From Oscillospiraceae bacterium (GTDB lineage: Bacteria; Bacillota; Clostridia; Oscillospirales; Ruminococcaceae): 64,000 bases of DNA. A program made the position numbers and the translations under genes. Positions within the stretch are counted from its first letter, which is position 1. Every line of letters begins with the position of its first letter. This document shows positions 53,499-61,655 of this stretch, in pieces. The notes beneath the pieces were generated by a model. That model worked only from the letters and a program-made list of their open reading frames with translations. It ran no database searches and was not told the origin of the DNA. Location: assembly GCA_021769725.1 (NCBI GenBank), contig JAETSI010000001.1, forward strand, positions 39,340 through 103,339, written 5' to 3'.

Positions 53499-53551
53499 TC
53501 TCTGACCAAATCTTTTTATGAAACCGATCTGGGATTAGTATTATTATGTAA

Positions 53552-53582
53552 ACGGGCGGCAGCATTGACCGCCCGTATTTTC
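53552..53582 (+). terminator. Terminator after glmS
   Basis: Eight-bp G/C-rich stem ACGGGCGG / CCGCCCGT (53552-53559 with 53569-53576), 9-nt loop, then ATTTTC. Confidence 0.82.
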
Positions 53583-53595
53583 TGGAGGTTATAAT

Positions 53596-54243
53596 ATGAG
53601 TGAAAATACAGGGAAAAGATTTTCTGTCACCGAACTTGGGAATCCGGGAAAACCTCGTGGAAGCGCAGGAAAGGAAATGCTCTGCGGCATGAATGAGCGT
53701 CACTATGCCGTTACCGGCTGGGCACTGGGTTTCCTTGAACTGCTTCCGGACAGCAGGGTTCTTGATATTGGCTGCGGAGGCGGTGAAACTCTCCGGCGTA
53801 TGGCAGGATATATAAAAGACGGACATCTCACCGGTGTTGATCATTCGCCCCTTTCTGTCGAGATGAGTATTGCACGGAATCGTGAGTCGATTGATGACGG
53901 AAAAATGGATATAATATGTGCTTCGGTATCTGAACTGTCTTTTGAGAATGATTCCTTTGACAGGATAATTACTGTAGAAAGCTTTTATTTCTGGCCTGAT
54001 CCGGAAAATGATCTTCGTGAGGTTCTGCGTGTGCTTGACAGCGGCGGAATTTTCCTGATAACTGCGGATATACACGGAGATGCAGAGCTTTCCGGTGAGG
54101 ACAGAGAAAACATTGCAAAGTATGGACTTTTCAATCCGACTATTGATGAATTCCGGAAGTTGCTTGAAAATGCCGGTTTCCGTGAAGTGAAGATACACAC
54201 GAAAGAAAGCACGAACTGGATATGTGCGGAGGGAAGAAAATAA
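53596..54243 (+). CDS. Class I SAM-dependent methyltransferase
   Basis: 215 residues with motif I VLDIGCGGGETLRRM (about 55-69), the acidic end of strand 2 in TGVDHSP, and post-motif IITVESFYFWPDP. The short N-terminus and the EMLCGMNERHYAVTGWAL segment resemble UbiE/small-molecule methyltransferases, but the substrate is not identifiable. GGAGG precedes the ATG. It converges on yunB with only 10 nt between the stops. Confidence 0.85.
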   Translation: MSENTGKRFSVTELGNPGKPRGSAGKEMLCGMNERHYAVTGWALGFLELLPDSRVLDIGCGGGETLRRMAGYIKDGHLTGVDHSPLSVEMSIARNRESIDDGKMDIICASVSELSFENDSFDRIITVESFYFWPDPENDLREVLRVLDSGGIFLITADIHGDAELSGEDRENIAKYGLFNPTIDEFRKLLENAGFREVKIHTKESTNWICAEGRK

Positions 54244-54253
54244 GCAGTTTTTC

Positions 54254-54907
54254 TCAGATTTCGCTCCATGCATAGCGGGTGTAGTCTGGTACATCGCCTA
54301 TTATCACTGTCTCTGCCAGAAGAAATTCAAATTCTACTTCTGTATCAAAGGAATAAATTGGCAGTGCGGATTTTATTTCTGCTTTTACAACGGCAGAAAT
54401 GCGGTGAGTTGTTTGATTGATACCGGCAGAATCAAACGTACTTTTCAGCCGGACTGATATTTTTTCCGCAGGGCATATCTTTATCTTTATATCCGGTCCT
54501 TTTCCTGCCAGAACATACGAACCGGTGAGAGAACCGGCAGGAATGCGGTGGACTGAATCGGACATGCGGCTGAATTTTCTGCGTATTAGAAGAGTGAGTT
54601 CCGACTGAACCCGATTGATATTTACGGGAATAGCTTCAACAGATACAGGATGACCGCTTTCGTCATAAAGCACAGCGGCAAAATCGCTGTATGAGAAATC
54701 ATTTTCCGCAAGATATTCCGTAACTGATTCTGATATGGCTTCTTCGGCGGTTTTACGGGCAAAATGCTCTGCCTGAGCGGCAGCGGCAGGTCTCAGGGCT
54801 TTGTCGGTTCTGATGATGCAGATTACCAGCAGAATTATCATTATTATAAAAATCGCTGCTCCGATCAAAGGTCGGAGTTCTTTTTTTCTGTGCTTTCTTT
54901 TTCTCAT
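54254..54907 (-). CDS. yunB: Sporulation protein YunB
   Basis: 217-residue protein with a basic N-terminus, one membrane helix (about 13-31) and an extracytoplasmic domain. It matches the YunB layout, including EAIPVNINRVQSEL, IPAGSLTGSYVLAGKGPDIKI (in pieces) and the closing VIIGDVPDYT. In B. subtilis YunB is a mother-cell sporulation protein. GGAGGG precedes the ATG at 54907. Confidence 0.88.
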   Translation of the reverse strand: MRKRKHRKKELRPLIGAAIFIIMIILLVICIIRTDKALRPAAAAQAEHFARKTAEEAISESVTEYLAENDFSYSDFAAVLYDESGHPVSVEAIPVNINRVQSELTLLIRRKFSRMSDSVHRIPAGSLTGSYVLAGKGPDIKIKICPAEKISVRLKSTFDSAGINQTTHRISAVVKAEIKSALPIYSFDTEVEFEFLLAETVIIGDVPDYTRYAWSEI

Positions 54908-55051
54908 GCAGTTCCCTCCGTTCCTGATTACAATATATTCCGCAAAGGCATTATTTGTGACAGTATTCTGTGATTATCCTTCAGAATGACCAAAAAAAAT
55001 AAGAATTGTGAAAAAATGAATAAAAAGTCATTGATATTGTAATATTTATCA

Positions 55052-55080
55052 TTGAAATTGATTTTGTTATACTGTATAAT
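55052..55080 (+). promoter_or_regulatory. Promoter of the CBM4-GH9 cellulase gene
   Basis: TTGAAA (55052-55057), 17-nt spacer, TATAAT (55075-55080). The roughly 80-nt leader contains TTGCTGC (55105-55111) and GCAGCAA (55138-55144), exact complements that could form a hairpin just before the ribosome binding site. Confidence 0.65.
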
Positions 55081-55168
55081 AAAACCAAGGTGGTGTTTGC
55101 ATTGTTGCTGCCGGAAAAAATGTCTTTTCTGCGTTAAGCAGCAAAGGCGGATATGAGAGGGAAAATTT

Positions 55169-57541
55169 ATGAAAGTACAGAAAACATTTATCAGAAAATG
55201 TCTTGTTGCTGCTGTGTCAGGAGTGATGCTGACATCTGTCTGTGCCGTTAATACAGGCAGCGTTACAGTAAATGCAGCGGAAAATCTCATCAGCAATTCT
55301 ACATTTGAAAACGGAACATCAGGCTGGGGACTTTATAAAGAAAGCGGCGGAGCAGCAACGCTTGGCACGGAAAACGGACGCCTTGCAGTAAATATTACTT
55401 CGCTGGGAACTGTAAGTTATGCCGTTCAGCCAAACTTTGATGTAATACCATTGTACAAGAATGGCGTTTATCGTCTGAAATTTGATGTATCATGTACCGT
55501 AGACAGATTTATTGAGGGCATGATACAGCAGAACGGCGGAACGTACACGGCGTATACCTGGAAGGGAATCAACCTTACATCCGAGATGCAGACGATCGAC
55601 TATGAGTTTGTCATGGAATATGATACCGATATTATGACAAAGCTCTGTTTTAACTGCGGCATTCAGAGCGACCATGAGGGACAGCTTCCGCCTCACACTA
55701 TTTACTTTGATAACGTTTCGCTGGAACTGGTAGATGACAGCAAAGTTGATTACAGCGCTGATAAGCCATATGAGCCGGATATAATTACAAATCAGGTAGG
55801 ATACCGGACAGATGATGTTAAAACGGCTGTATTCCGCAATATTTCAGGATCGGGCACATTTAATGTTGTAAATGCTGATACAAAAGAAAATGTCTACACA
55901 GGAAAAATGTCGGAAGCAATAAACTACTCACTGGCTGACGAGACGGATTATACCGGCGATTTTTCAGCTGTTACCGAGCCGGGAACTTACTATATCACTG
56001 CTGATGGAGCTGATGATTCGTATACATTCACAATAGGTGAAAACGTTTATAAGGAGCTTATTGATGATTCCGTTCGTATGCTGTATTTGCAGAGATGCGG
56101 ATGCGAGGTCATAGATGATGAATTCGGTCATCCTGCCTGCCATAATACTTTAGCTACGATCTATCAGACAGACCAGAAAATAGACGTCAGCGGCGGATGG
56201 CATGATGCCGGCGACTACGGACGATATATAGTTCCGGCAGCAAAGGCTGTTGCCGATCTTCTCTATGCATATGACGCTGCTCCGGAACTTTACGGTGACG
56301 ATCTCAGCATTCCGGAAAGCGGAAACGGTATCCCGGACGTTCTTGATGAGGTGCGTTACGAGTTGGAATGGATGCTCAAAATGCAGTCGGAAAACGGCGG
56401 TGTTTACCACAAAGTAAGCTGCGATACTTTTCCTGGATATGTAATGCCGCAGGCTGAAACCAAGCCTCTTATCGTAACTCCCGTTTCTTCAACTGCTACG
56501 GCAGACTTCTGTGCATCTATGGCTCTGGCTTATGAAATGTATCTGCCTATTGATGCGGAATTTGCTAATAAATGTTTCGCAGCAGCCGAAAAATCATGGA
56601 AATGGCTTGAAGATAACCCCAACTTCCTGTTTAAGAATCCAACCGATATCGTAACAGGAGATTACGGTGACAAGAGCGACAGTGACGAGCGTTACTGGGC
56701 AGCTGTTCAGATGTATCGTGCTACAGGAGACGAGAAGTATCTGAATTCCGTTTCATATGCGCTCAAGGGACTTGATTGGGGCACAGTGGGAGATTACGGT
56801 AACATTGCTATTCTTACAATGAAGAATGCCGATAAGAATTCCGTAGCATATAAAGATGCAGAAGATGCAGTTATCAATCAGGCAAATAATTTCAAAGCTG
56901 TATCCAACTCTTCACCTTACGGAGTTTCTCTTATGAAATTTGCATGGGGCAGTAATATGACGGTTGCTAATGCCGGTGTTATCTGCGGTCTTGCATATAG
57001 ACTTACAGGCGATGAGACATATCTTGAAGCAGCTAATTCCAATCTTGATTATCTGCTTGGATATAATCCGAATGCAGTATGCTTTGTTACAGGTTATGGT
57101 ACGGTGTCACCGGCATCTCCGCATCACAGACCTTCAATGGCTGTTGGAAAAGCAATGAAAGGTATGCTGGTAGGTGGTGTAAACTCTGCACTTGAGGATC
57201 CGGCTGCAAAGGCATATCTTAAAAATGCTCCGGCTGCAAAGTGCTACATTGATAATTCGGAGAGTTATTCCACTAACGAAATTACTATTTACTGGAATTC
57301 TCCTCTGACATATCTGTTTTCACTTACAGAAAAAAATGAGCCTTCTGTTCCCGTAAAGGACGGAGATATCAATAATGACGGCTATGTAAATGTGGCTGAT
57401 TTGGTTTATCTTCAGAATTATCTGCTCAGAAAGGAGTCTATGACTCCTGAGCAGGCAGCTGCTGCCGATGTTTGCAAGGATGATGAGATAGATGTATTCG
57501 ATCTTGTTAAATTAAGACAGCTTGTTATTGAAAAAAAATAA
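55169..57541 (+). CDS. CBM4-GH9 cellulase with dockerin of a second class
   Basis: Secreted cellulase, 790 residues: signal peptide (1 to about 37), CBM4-like beta-sandwich (about 38-190, NLISNSTFENGTSGWGLY to FDNVSLELV), an Ig-like N-domain of CelD type (about 205-292), the GH9 catalytic module (about 300-715; DAGDYGRY near 346-353, SPHHRPS, and NEITIYWNSPLTYL near 702-715), and a dockerin (about 730-790). This dockerin (GDINNDGYVNVADLVYLQNYLL) is of a different class from the LNDAVLIMQAIGNPD type in the first 10 kb, so it likely docks elsewhere. The module order fits cellobiohydrolase/endoglucanase GH9 members with CBM4. Confidence 0.93.
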   Translation: MKVQKTFIRKCLVAAVSGVMLTSVCAVNTGSVTVNAAENLISNSTFENGTSGWGLYKESGGAATLGTENGRLAVNITSLGTVSYAVQPNFDVIPLYKNGVYRLKFDVSCTVDRFIEGMIQQNGGTYTAYTWKGINLTSEMQTIDYEFVMEYDTDIMTKLCFNCGIQSDHEGQLPPHTIYFDNVSLELVDDSKVDYSADKPYEPDIITNQVGYRTDDVKTAVFRNISGSGTFNVVNADTKENVYTGKMSEAINYSLADETDYTGDFSAVTEPGTYYITADGADDSYTFTIGENVYKELIDDSVRMLYLQRCGCEVIDDEFGHPACHNTLATIYQTDQKIDVSGGWHDAGDYGRYIVPAAKAVADLLYAYDAAPELYGDDLSIPESGNGIPDVLDEVRYELEWMLKMQSENGGVYHKVSCDTFPGYVMPQAETKPLIVTPVSSTATADFCASMALAYEMYLPIDAEFANKCFAAAEKSWKWLEDNPNFLFKNPTDIVTGDYGDKSDSDERYWAAVQMYRATGDEKYLNSVSYALKGLDWGTVGDYGNIAILTMKNADKNSVAYKDAEDAVINQANNFKAVSNSSPYGVSLMKFAWGSNMTVANAGVICGLAYRLTGDETYLEAANSNLDYLLGYNPNAVCFVTGYGTVSPASPHHRPSMAVGKAMKGMLVGGVNSALEDPAAKAYLKNAPAAKCYIDNSESYSTNEITIYWNSPLTYLFSLTEKNEPSVPVKDGDINNDGYVNVADLVYLQNYLLRKESMTPEQAAAADVCKDDEIDVFDLVKLRQLVIEKK

Positions 57542-57550
57542 TTATCAGAA

Positions 57551-57586
57551 AAATTCTCCGGTTATTTGTAATCGGGGAATTTTTGT
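57551..57586 (+). terminator. Terminator after the GH9 gene
   Basis: Thirteen-bp stem with two G-U pairs (57551-57563 with 57570-57582), 6-nt loop, followed by TTTTG; 9 nt after the stop. Confidence 0.88.
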
Positions 57587-57614
57587 TTACAAATAAAAAT
57601 ATATATGTTATAAT
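57586..57614 (+). promoter_or_regulatory. Promoter upstream of the structured element and protease gene
   Basis: TTTACA (57586-57591), 17-nt spacer, TATAAT (57609-57614). Transcription near 57621 would place the whole foldable element inside the RNA leader. Confidence 0.7.
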
Positions 57615-57631
57615 AAGAATGTATTTATTAG

Positions 57632-57783
57632 ACCTTCTCGGAAACTAACGTGTGCCGTATGCCTAAGGATTTTAGTGATAGGCAAGGATGACGACGATGG
57701 CGGGCTGACACCCTACAAGGAGGAAGACGAAGCATATCGCTAAAAGACTATGGCAGACGGTGCATGTTAGTTTTCGAGGAGGT
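57632..57783 (+). ncRNA. 152-nt element closed by a 27-bp helix: candidate structured RNA (or small inverted-repeat element)
   Basis: Positions 57632-57658 pair with 57757-57783 without a break (27 pairs including a few G-U). Inside, TGCC (57660-57663) pairs with GGCA (57752-57755); an internal loop with potential tandem G-A pairs follows; then TTTTAGTGATA (57670-57680) pairs with TATCGCTAAAA (57735-57745). The 54-nt apical part is purine-rich and holds a small GGG-CTGACA-CCC hairpin (57702-57713). It lies between a promoter and the ribosome binding site of a dockerin protease gene. I recognise no known RNA class. A MITE with 27-bp terminal repeats is the main alternative. Confidence 0.6.
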
Positions 57784-57838
57784 TTATTTAATCTGTATTG
57801 TGAATACGAGTTATGAAGAAATTTTAAGGAGGTAAAAA

Positions 57839-60800
57839 ATGAAAATTTATTTAAAAAAGATAACTGCTGTAGTATCTGCTGCCGCCGTTTCAGCGGCATT
57901 CTGTTTTTCAACAGCTTATAGTGCCTGGGATCTTTCACCTGATAAAGAACCGCCTTCGTTGGAAAGTTACGATGTATCATCATTTTCGATAGAACTTCCG
58001 CAGTTCAGATATGTAATGGGCGGCGGCGGAACTTCTCTTGAACCTATATCTCCTCATGATTATTCACTGGAAACGGGATTTTACAGCAGCTCTGCCGCTT
58101 TGCCATCCAGCTTTGATCTCCGTGAAGCGTCCGGTATGACAGGGGTAAGAGATCAGAAAACATACGGAACCTGTTGGGCTCATTCTTCCGCCGCCAGCGC
58201 AGAAAGCGGCATTCTTGACAGCTATCCGTCCGTGGATCTTTCAGAATTTCACACGGCATATTTTACATATTACGGTGACGATCAGGTTGAGCCGAATTCT
58301 GACGATATTGAAGAAATACTTAATATGGGCGGTTCGGTTTACAGCGTTATAAATTTGTGGGCGCAGTGGATAGGTCCCGTAAGTGAGGAAAAAATGCCCT
58401 ATGGAGATCTGAACGTTTTTGAAAATGACAAAAAAATTACAGAACTCAGAAACACCAGTGATTATCATCTTGAAAATGCTTATGTTTTTGACTATGACTA
58501 TGACAGAACCAATTTTGACGAGATAAATTCTCTTGTTAAGGATTTTGTACACAGCGGTCAGGGTGTGGATGTATCATTTTATAGCGATCAGTCTGCAAAC
58601 TACAGTTATAGCTACAGTACATCGAATACTCAGCGCAAGTCAAGATTTGCCAATCATGCTGTGACTATCTGTGGTTGGGATGATAATATTCCGGCTGAAA
58701 GATTCAGGAACTCTCCCGAAGGCGATGGCGGTTGGCTTGTTAAAAACAGTTGGGGAACAGATTTTGGTAACGACGGTTATTTTTGGATCTCATATTATGA
58801 TAAGTCACTTGTAGATTTCAGCGTATACGATCTCGGTGATAAGGAAAATTATGAAACGATTCACCAGCACGATTCCTTTATGTCAACAAATGCAATGTCG
58901 GCTCATGGGGATGGAGATGCCGAAAAACCATCGTATATGGCTAATGTGTTCCATTCCGAAAACGGTGAGGAGATACAGGCGGTATCTACATATTTTAATA
59001 TTCCTGGAACAGAGTATGAAATAACGGTTTACAGCGGTCTGAGTGATTCTTCTGACCCGGTATCCGGAACAGCATACACGGCAGCTGCGGGAGTAAGCGG
59101 ACTTCCGGGGTATCAGACAGTCGAGTTTGATACGGATGTTTACGTTGAGCCGGGAGATTTTAGCGTTGTTGTAAAGATGTACTGCCCGGACAGTCCATTT
59201 GTTATTCCTGTTGAAGCAAGCCTTTACGCCGAAAACAAGGAGACTAATGAGGTTATTGATATGGGAAAATACACCTCTAAAGGCAGAATAGAAGCCAAAA
59301 CCGGCACAAATGAGAGCTTTTACAGCCCCGACGGTCTGGCATGGCAGGATGCAGGATGCGAAACATATTTGTATACAGACGACGAAAAATCCGCTCTTCT
59401 GGAAGGTCTGAAATTCGAACTTTTTGACGGTATTGACGAAAGCGACAGCGAACTTTATCAGGAGGCTCAGAATCAGCTTGATGCGTATACGGCGTTAATA
59501 GAAGCCAGCGATGTGAAGATAATTACGGGAAATATATCGCTCAAGGCATTCGGAAGCAGTGCATCATCGATTCGGTTTTCACACATTTCCGGTGAAGTTC
59601 CGACTGATGAAGCAGTGTCACTTTCTGCTCCGGTGGGAGAGGAAATATTGGTGTCTATAAACGGAAGTGAGTATCTGCCATATGACATTCCGATTGCAGT
59701 GACCGAAAAAATGACGATTTCAGCTACTACGGACAGGTATAATTTCACGGAACGTACTTATGAACCGTCTGCTGCACAGTTCTTTGAACTGGACTATTCT
59801 GCCAATAAAAACAGTTATGTTTCTGATTTGAAAAAAGCTCAGAGAATCAGCCGCAGCGAGTATTTGATAGAACTTGGCGCTGCGGAAAGTCAGCTTCGCC
59901 TTTATCCGGTGACGGATGCGGATATCATTATGGACGGTACACCGATAGAAAAGTATAAGATCACAGATGTAATAGAGATTGGCTACGGCGAAACAGAGAT
60001 TATTTTTGATCTGTCAAAAGAAAACGCTGTCGATAATAAGGTGACGCTCAGGGTTAAAAAATATCCAATTGAAATTGACCTTGAAAGTGAAACGATAAAG
60101 TATACCGGCGCTGATCGGGTACTTTCTGCTGATCTTGAGTCAATATCTGACAATTCATATATCGGTGACCGTGCGGGCGAAACTGTCAGCGTTTTTGTTG
60201 GAATGGACAGCTATGAATATGTTCTTCCGGAGAGGAATGTTCTGCCGCAGCTTGAAATAGACTATACTTATGAAATGCTTGGGTTTATCCCGAATGAAAC
60301 CGCAGAACTTCTGGAATATGCGGTTAATGAAGAGCCGGCAGATGCTGATTTTATAAGTGATTATGATCGTCTTTATGACGGTACATGGATAAATTCCGGT
60401 ATGGTAATGAATAAAGCTTTTGCTGTTCTTCCCGGAGAAAATGTGACTTTGAAAATTGCAGCAGGCAACGGAATGTTTGCCAGTGAACAGGTGGTATATG
60501 AGATACCTGAAGCACCGGCAGCTCCGGCTGTTCTGCCTGTTTGCACGGTAGAAGGGGATATGTATAGCCTTGACGATTTCAGCTATGAGATAGCGACGCC
60601 GTCCGAGTGTGCTTTTACATCTGAGTCGGAACTTGCATCTTACTGGGGATACACCAATGAAGAACAATTTGAAAAGCTGATCTTCAGCCGCATGAATATA
60701 TTGGATACAGAGAACATGATGAATTATATCTCTTCCGAATGGAACACATCTGTCGTCACAGAACCGGATAAGAAAATTGCTGTAAGATATGCTGCAACTG

Positions 60801-61084
60801 ATAAATCTTTTGCTTCTCAGAGCGTATATGTGAATGCTTCGGAACTTGTAAAGACGGAAGTGATGAAGGGGGATGTGAATTTTGACGGTATCATAACCGG
60901 TACGGACGCAACGCTTGTGCTCATACACTACACGCTGATATCTTCCGCAAAAGAGGGGATTCTTACCGGAACAGCGCTGGAAGCAGCCGATTACACCGGT
61001 GACGGTATTATTACCGGTTCAGATGCAACGCATATTCTGGTGCTTTACACAAGACTTTCCTCAACAGCAAGTACGTATACTTAA
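57839..61084 (+). CDS. Papain-family (C1) cysteine protease with lectin-like region and dockerin
   Basis: Secreted 1081-residue protein: signal peptide (1 to about 28), C1 peptidase (about 85-330) with the oxyanion Gln and catalytic Cys112 in QKTYGTCWAHSS, catalytic His (about 272) in ANHAVTICGWDD and Asn (about 303) in VKNSWGTDFGNDGYFWISY. A lectin-like beta domain typical of clostridial C1 proteins follows (about 350-520), then several beta-rich repeats of unknown type (about 560-1000), and a dockerin (about 1011-1075, GDVNFDGIITGTDATLVLIHYT) of a third class. Strong GGAGG before the ATG. Proteases with dockerins are known from R. flavefaciens; the role (self-processing, defence or plant protein digestion) is unknown. 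Confidence 0.92.
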   Translation: MKIYLKKITAVVSAAAVSAAFCFSTAYSAWDLSPDKEPPSLESYDVSSFSIELPQFRYVMGGGGTSLEPISPHDYSLETGFYSSSAALPSSFDLREASGMTGVRDQKTYGTCWAHSSAASAESGILDSYPSVDLSEFHTAYFTYYGDDQVEPNSDDIEEILNMGGSVYSVINLWAQWIGPVSEEKMPYGDLNVFENDKKITELRNTSDYHLENAYVFDYDYDRTNFDEINSLVKDFVHSGQGVDVSFYSDQSANYSYSYSTSNTQRKSRFANHAVTICGWDDNIPAERFRNSPEGDGGWLVKNSWGTDFGNDGYFWISYYDKSLVDFSVYDLGDKENYETIHQHDSFMSTNAMSAHGDGDAEKPSYMANVFHSENGEEIQAVSTYFNIPGTEYEITVYSGLSDSSDPVSGTAYTAAAGVSGLPGYQTVEFDTDVYVEPGDFSVVVKMYCPDSPFVIPVEASLYAENKETNEVIDMGKYTSKGRIEAKTGTNESFYSPDGLAWQDAGCETYLYTDDEKSALLEGLKFELFDGIDESDSELYQEAQNQLDAYTALIEASDVKIITGNISLKAFGSSASSIRFSHISGEVPTDEAVSLSAPVGEEILVSINGSEYLPYDIPIAVTEKMTISATTDRYNFTERTYEPSAAQFFELDYSANKNSYVSDLKKAQRISRSEYLIELGAAESQLRLYPVTDADIIMDGTPIEKYKITDVIEIGYGETEIIFDLSKENAVDNKVTLRVKKYPIEIDLESETIKYTGADRVLSADLESISDNSYIGDRAGETVSVFVGMDSYEYVLPERNVLPQLEIDYTYEMLGFIPNETAELLEYAVNEEPADADFISDYDRLYDGTWINSGMVMNKAFAVLPGENVTLKIAAGNGMFASEQVVYEIPEAPAAPAVLPVCTVEGDMYSLDDFSYEIATPSECAFTSESELASYWGYTNEEQFEKLIFSRMNILDTENMMNYISSEWNTSVVTEPDKKIAVRYAATDKSFASQSVYVNASELVKTEVMKGDVNFDGIITGTDATLVLIHYTLISSAKEGILTGTALEAADYTGDGIITGSDATHILVLYTRLSSTASTYT

Positions 61085-61321
61085 AAATTATAATTATTAT
61101 TTAATGATATTGAACAAAAACAGAATAGAAATTTTTTAATTCTTCTATATATTGGTAGATAGCAATAAATTAGAGGTCACGAATTTGTGAAATAAATAAA
61201 ATCAGTGTAACCATTCTGTAACTTTCAAAAAATAAGGTTATGAATTGTGTTAAAATCACTGAAAAAACAGTGTTGAAAATATACAAGGTGCTCAAAAAAT
61301 ATTAAAGAACGCTACAAAGCA
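61085..61321 (+). other. A/T-rich intergenic stretch without recognisable feature
   Basis: About 237 bases between the protease stop and the next promoter. It is strongly A/T-rich and holds only a short CACTG / CAGTG hairpin (61257-61272). No convincing terminator for the protease gene and no reading frame with a ribosome binding site are visible. Confidence 0.6.
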
Positions 61322-61350
61322 TTGACTTTGAACAAAAAATGGGGTATATT
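61322..61350 (+). promoter_or_regulatory. Promoter of the sugar ABC transporter
   Basis: TTGACT (61322-61327), 17-nt spacer, TATATT (61345-61350). Expected start near 61357, giving an unusually long leader of about 300 nt. Confidence 0.7.
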
Positions 61351-61362
61351 TTATATTGCAAA

Positions 61363-61480
61363 GAGCAATTATGCCTGTATGCGCTGATTATGCCCGGATT
61401 AATAACCGCATCCGGATGAAGCAGCGCAAGAGGAACAGTTCGAACGGAATTTCGCCGTATCGGCTGTTTTACAATTGCTT
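61363..61480 (+). ncRNA. Three-way-junction leader RNA of the ABC transporter operon
   Basis: Closing helix GAGCAATT (61363-61370) with AATTGCTT (61473-61480). Arm one: TGCGCTG (61380-61386) with CAGCGCA (61422-61428), then CCGGAT (61394-61399) with ATCCGG (61410-61415). Arm two: AACAG (61434-61438) with CTGTT (61464-61468), CGA (61441-61443) with TCG (61460-61462), and ACGG (61444-61447) with CCGT (61455-61458). A further stem ATTACA / TGTAAT (61484-61489 with 61507-61512) and AGATCC / GGATCT pairing follow. This is a typical riboswitch-like layout, but the class is not one I recognise. Confidence 0.5.
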
Positions 61481-61603
61481 AATATTACATTGACCTATAT
61501 GGCTATTGTAATGCAGCGGATAAATAAAGATCCGGGAAGCGTGGAGAACATTCCATGTGATGGCAGGATCTAAAAAAGTCCGGTGCGGAAATTTTATCCA
61601 AAC

Positions 61604-61631
61604 ATATTATACTTAAAATCGAGTATAATAT
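61604..61631 (+). promoter_or_regulatory. Perfect 10-bp palindrome just upstream of the binding-protein RBS
   Basis: ATATTATACT (61604-61613) and AGTATAATAT (61622-61631) are exact complements with an 8-nt loop, ending 7 nt before AAGGAGG. It could be an operator for a sugar-responsive repressor or an RNA hairpin that affects translation. TATAAT on its right arm could also be a second -10 element. Confidence 0.55.
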
Positions 61632-61655
61632 ACATATTTAAGGAGGAAAATTCTA

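Noticed and set aside
53485..54294. 269-codon minus-strand frame over the glmS end and the methyltransferase
   Set aside because: The plus-strand genes there have clear motifs and ribosome binding sites, and the glmS terminator lies inside the frame.
57650..57783. Group II intron start (GTGTG at 57650)
   Set aside because: No domain V sequence, no bulged-A domain VI and no reverse transcriptase; the GTGTG falls inside a continuous helix.
60155..60928. 257-codon minus-strand frame inside the protease gene
   Set aside because: Shadow of the plus-strand coding sequence; no start context or recognisable domain.
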